Part shown: piece after piece, positions 61,416 to 64,000 of the stretch
How positions within the stretch are numbered: the first letter of the stretch is position 1
Layout of the letters: each line of letters opens with the position of its first letter
Assembly: GCA_963677015.1 (NCBI GenBank)
Contig: OY781533.1
Location: 2,170,001 to 2,234,000, forward strand
Direction: 5' to 3'
Length of the DNA: 64,000 nt
Origin: G963556115 sp963677015
GTDB lineage: Bacteria > Planctomycetota > SZUA-567
Program-made: the position numbers and the translations under genes
Notes under the pieces: generated by a model
Databases searched by the model: none
Seen by the model: only the letters and a program-made list of their open reading frames with translations
What the model was told of the DNA's origin: nothing

Positions 61416-62447
61416 ATGACCAGGTTACAGTCCATAACCAGTAATACTGAATACCGACTGCTAAGAGAGATTTCTCATGGTGGAATGGGTTGTGTTTATG
61501 AGGCTGAGCAGTATGGAGTGGAAGGCTTTGTAAAGCGGGTGGCAATAAAGACAATTCAGGAGAAATACCTGAATAATCCTGAATTTGTCTCCCGCTTTAT
61601 CAGCGAAGCCAAACTTGTCGCCAACCTGGTGCACCCGAATATTGTTCAGATCTACCAGCTGGATAAATATGCCGGAGGCTACTATTTTGCCATGGAATAT
61701 ATCGAAGGGATTACCAGCAGCCAGCTCCTGGCGCTACACCAAAATATCGGCATAAAAATCCCTATCGACTTTACCACCTTCATTATCAGCAGAATTGCCC
61801 GCGGTCTTGAATACGCACACAATTTCCGTGGCAGTAACGGGGAATTACTCGATATCGTACACCGTGATGTCTGCCCCAAAAACATTATGATAACCTCTGA
61901 AGGCGAGGGAAAACTCACCGACTTCGGCATCGCTAAAACCCGGGATATCGGCAGTGTCAATGAAGGAGAACTGCTTCTGGGCAAAGTACAGTATATGAGC
62001 CCGGAACAGGCACAGCTGAAACAGACAGACAGACGCAGCGATATTTTTTCACTCGGTGTCGTCTACTATGAACTCCTCACCGGCATATCCCCCTTCAAGG
62101 CCGACAGCTCAGTAGCCAGCCTGAGCAAGGTGCGCCGCGGCCAGCTGCCCCCGATCACGGATCTTCGTCCGGATCTGCCGGAACAGCTGCTTGACATTCT
62201 CAACCGAATGCTGGCCAGAGATCCTGCCGACCGCTACAATGACACCGGAGAGCTCAGTACAGATCTGGAAGTTTTAATGTATCAACACGGTTACGGCCCC
62301 ACAATAAAAAAGCTATCTCAATACCTTAAAAAAGTATTCCCTGATTTTACAACCCGGCGAATATCACAATACCATGATATTACTACAAGCGGACCGAACA
62401 AGACTGATTTTACCACACACACTTTCTCAGAAAAAAATAATACTTGA
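61416..62447 (+). CDS. Serine/threonine protein kinase (Hanks type)
   Basis: 343 residues. Kinase motifs are the glycine loop SHGGMGCVYEA (about 20-30), VAIK (K45), HRDVCPKN (149-156), DFG (169-171) and the SPEQ segment at the activation end (about 195-198). The catalytic Asp151 and Asn156 are kept, but the usual Lys in HRDxKPxN is Cys153. No membrane segment, PASTA or other sensor domain is present; the C-terminal 60 residues are a basic, threonine-rich tail ending near SEKN. It is probably a cytosolic kinase controlled by a partner, possibly the lipoyl protein encoded just before it. Confidence 0.9.
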   Translation: MTRLQSITSNTEYRLLREISHGGMGCVYEAEQYGVEGFVKRVAIKTIQEKYLNNPEFVSRFISEAKLVANLVHPNIVQIYQLDKYAGGYYFAMEYIEGITSSQLLALHQNIGIKIPIDFTTFIISRIARGLEYAHNFRGSNGELLDIVHRDVCPKNIMITSEGEGKLTDFGIAKTRDIGSVNEGELLLGKVQYMSPEQAQLKQTDRRSDIFSLGVVYYELLTGISPFKADSSVASLSKVRRGQLPPITDLRPDLPEQLLDILNRMLARDPADRYNDTGELSTDLEVLMYQHGYGPTIKKLSQYLKKVFPDFTTRRISQYHDITTSGPNKTDFTTHTFSEKNNT

Positions 62448-62523
62448 AAAGCACCTACAAAATATAGACAAATATAATTAATATAATACTATTTATAACC
62501 GATATAAAGAATAAGGATTCAAC

Positions 62524-62721
62524 TTGAGCATACACACACTGGTTCCCGGCATAGCAGCCATACTCTGTGGAATATTTCTTACATTACTGGCCTATAATAT
62601 AATCGGTAGAAATTTTTCCCATCAGGACTTCCACAACTGGCTTGAAAAAAGAAAAACACTATACAGATTTTTAGGCCCGGTTCTGGTAATTGCAGGTGTT
62701 ATAATACTTATATTCCGCTAA
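62524..62721 (+). CDS. Small two-helix membrane protein
   Basis: 65 residues from a TTG preceded by AAGGA. Two hydrophobic stretches (about 8-27 and 48-64) enclose a basic loop (HNWLEKRKTLYRF). No family was recognised. It lies between the kinase and MEMO genes on the same strand and may belong to that operon. Confidence 0.55.
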   Translation: MSIHTLVPGIAAILCGIFLTLLAYNIIGRNFSHQDFHNWLEKRKTLYRFLGPVLVIAGVIILIFR

Positions 62722-62766
62722 GAACAGCAGGTTCTACGGCATAATCAGGATTAAAGGCACAAACCA

Positions 62767-63642
62767 ATGAATAATATACATACAGCAGCAAAAGCCGGAA
62801 GCTGGTATCCGGCAAATCCAGGTCAGCTCTCAAACCTTATGCAAGAATATGAAAATACCTGCAGAACCGCATTAGCCGCTACTGATCTGAGCTCACAACC
62901 GTGCTACGCCGCAATATGCCCGCACGCCGGGCTCGCTTTCAGCGGTTTATGCGCGGCAAAATCCTTTTACGCACTGGCACAAAAGCATCCGCATGCCAGA
63001 ACAATAATTATTTTCGGCGCGGTCCATTCCTACTGCACCAGCAGTGCCGGTATCTGGGCCAGCGGAAAATGGCAGACCCCGCTTGGCGACTTGGCCGTAG
63101 ACACCGATCTGGCTGATAAAATACTACAGCTGAATTTCACCGAAGAGGACTATCTGTCACAGTTAAACGACAATGCCATCGAACTCCAGACACCACTGCT
63201 GAAACACTTTTTTCCTGAGAGCATGATCCTGCCTGTCTCAATACCGGCAAGCTCTTACGCCAGCAGAATCGGTGAAAAGCTGGCGGAATTAACCAGAGAC
63301 GAACCGGATAAATATCTGGCAATCGGCAGCAGTGACCTGACCCACTACGGCTCGGTATACGGTTTCGCTCCCGCTGGAGACGGTATAGACGGAATAAACT
63401 GGGCAAGAGCTAATGACCGCAGACTTATAGCTAAAATAGAAGCGCTTGCCGTACCGGAGATAATTCCTGAAGCATCAGCCAATCATAATGCCTGCGGCAG
63501 CGGAGCAATTACCGCGACCATGAGTTATGCCCTATTCCGCGGGGTAAATTCAGGCACAACTCTAGAACATGTTTTGAGTTATGACATAATGCCCTCAGAC
63601 CCTCCGGAGCTCAGCGTCGGTTACTGCAGTATTGTTTTTTAG
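62767..63642 (+). CDS. MEMO-family protein (AmmeMemoRadiSam system protein B-like)
   Basis: 291 residues with the MEMO1/AmmeMemoRadiSam B pattern: AGSWYPANPGQL at the start, CPHAGLAFSG with the first metal-site histidine, IIIFGAVHSYCTS with the second, GSSDLTHYG with the third, and NHNACGSGAITATM with the conserved cysteine. Members are metal-binding and, in the bacterial system, occur with an AMMECR1 domain and a radical SAM enzyme. Neither partner is next to this gene here, so it may act alone or with genes elsewhere. The 45-bp gap to the small membrane gene suggests co-transcription. Confidence 0.85.
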   Translation: MNNIHTAAKAGSWYPANPGQLSNLMQEYENTCRTALAATDLSSQPCYAAICPHAGLAFSGLCAAKSFYALAQKHPHARTIIIFGAVHSYCTSSAGIWASGKWQTPLGDLAVDTDLADKILQLNFTEEDYLSQLNDNAIELQTPLLKHFFPESMILPVSIPASSYASRIGEKLAELTRDEPDKYLAIGSSDLTHYGSVYGFAPAGDGIDGINWARANDRRLIAKIEALAVPEIIPEASANHNACGSGAITATMSYALFRGVNSGTTLEHVLSYDIMPSDPPELSVGYCSIVF

Positions 63643-63691
63643 CATATTAAAGTATTTTTAACTAAATATTTTTTCTGCCTGTGTATATTAC

Positions 63692-63719
63692 TTGACAGAA
63701 AATAAAAAGCAGATATCAT
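63692..63719 (+). promoter_or_regulatory. Predicted promoter of the GAF-like gene
   Basis: TTGACA (63692-63697), 16 bp, TATCAT (63714-63719). A CTCAGG/CCTGAG hairpin follows in the leader, about 40 nt before the start codon. Confidence 0.55.
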
Positions 63720-63792
63720 ATGAACATCCCTCAGGCAGCTATTCTACCTGAGTTGTGCCGTGTAATACCAATTTATGAATTGTGATAATCCT

Positions 63793-64000
63793 ATGTTTGA
63801 ATCCTCACAGCCATTAGATATACGCCTTATCAAAGGTTCTATCTTTGACGCTGTCTCACAGCTCAGTAGCGCCATGATTGAGAGTGCCGAAGCTATCGAA
63901 CTGGTACTTCCGAATGTTATAAAAAACATCTGCACTGTGCTGGAATTAAACCGCGGAACCCTTTATACCCTAAACGAGGACGGAAGTTTTCTCGAGGCCT
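63793..64000 (+). CDS. Start of a probable GAF-domain signalling protein (cut by window edge)
   Basis: 69 codons are visible from the ATG at 63793. After a helical stretch, the segment IKNICTVLELNRGTLYTLNE resembles the start of a GAF domain, as found at the head of histidine kinases, phosphatases or sigma54 activators. The output domain lies beyond the edge, so the class cannot be assigned. There is no strong ribosome binding site before this ATG. Confidence 0.5.
   Translation, partial: MFESSQPLDIRLIKGSIFDAVSQLSSAMIESAEAIELVLPNVIKNICTVLELNRGTLYTLNEDGSFLEA

Noticed and set aside
1..64000. CRISPR arrays, insertion sequences, attachment sites or replication origin
   Set aside because: No regularly spaced repeats, transposase or integrase genes, or DnaA-box clusters were seen; the presence of dnaG and ribosomal genes alone does not mark an origin.

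Overview
The window is a chromosomal housekeeping region of a Gram-negative-type bacterium of moderate to low GC. It encodes a lipoprotein-release-type ABC transporter, a meso-diaminopimelate-type MurE and a lipoprotein signal peptide. The mix of conserved operons that have lost usual members, plus unusual fusions, would fit a deep-branching lineage such as the Lentisphaerota or another PVC group. That placement is inference; no rRNA or tRNA gene was seen to anchor it. No CRISPR array, insertion sequence, phage or integron was seen.

Layout. 1-1.0 kb: tsf (cut by the edge) and rpsB. 1.3-3.2 kb: a STAS protein and a degenerate receiver fused to a DUF2225-like zinc domain. 3.2-9.0 kb: an aminotransferase, an apparently autoregulated LacI-family repressor, a LolCD/MacB-like ABC pair and an unknown gene. 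9.2-16.3 kb: rpmE, prfA, prmC, ffh, rpsP and an EF-G paralogue. 16.7-21.0 kb: a CbiM-PDGLE metal-uptake component, an MFS transporter with a promoter, operator-like palindrome and terminator-containing leader, a small unknown protein and a zinc alcohol dehydrogenase. 21.6-35.2 kb: one run of 26 translation genes (rplD to rplQ, including secY, map, infA and rpoA) starting behind a structured leader with its own terminator. It lacks rpsJ, rplC, rpmD, adk and rpsD at their usual positions. 35.5-42.4 kb: a zinc-ribbon coiled-coil protein, rpoD, dnaG and gap. 42.4-57.1 kb: mgtE and a dcw cell-wall/division cluster (rsmH, ftsL, ftsI, murE, murF, mraY, ftsW, murG, murC, ddl, ftsQ) without murD, murB, ftsA or ftsZ. 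57.2-61.0 kb: a diverged FliF/SctJ-like protein, a lipoprotein-RDD-Maf fusion and a MoeB/ThiF enzyme. 61.0-64 kb: a free-standing lipoyl domain paired with a Ser/Thr kinase, a small membrane protein, a MEMO-family protein and the start of a probable GAF-domain gene.

Translation, transcription, replication and envelope genes dominate and lie mostly on the minus strand. The most interesting signals are the RDD-Maf fusion with the FliF-like neighbour beside the dcw cluster, the two candidate transcription attenuators (before rplD and before the MFS gene), the receiver domain without its phospho-acceptor, ftsL apparently starting at ATT, and several large perfect palindromes placed over promoters. 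Where annotated starts differ from the longest open frame, a ribosome binding site or the family's usual N-terminus decided the choice.
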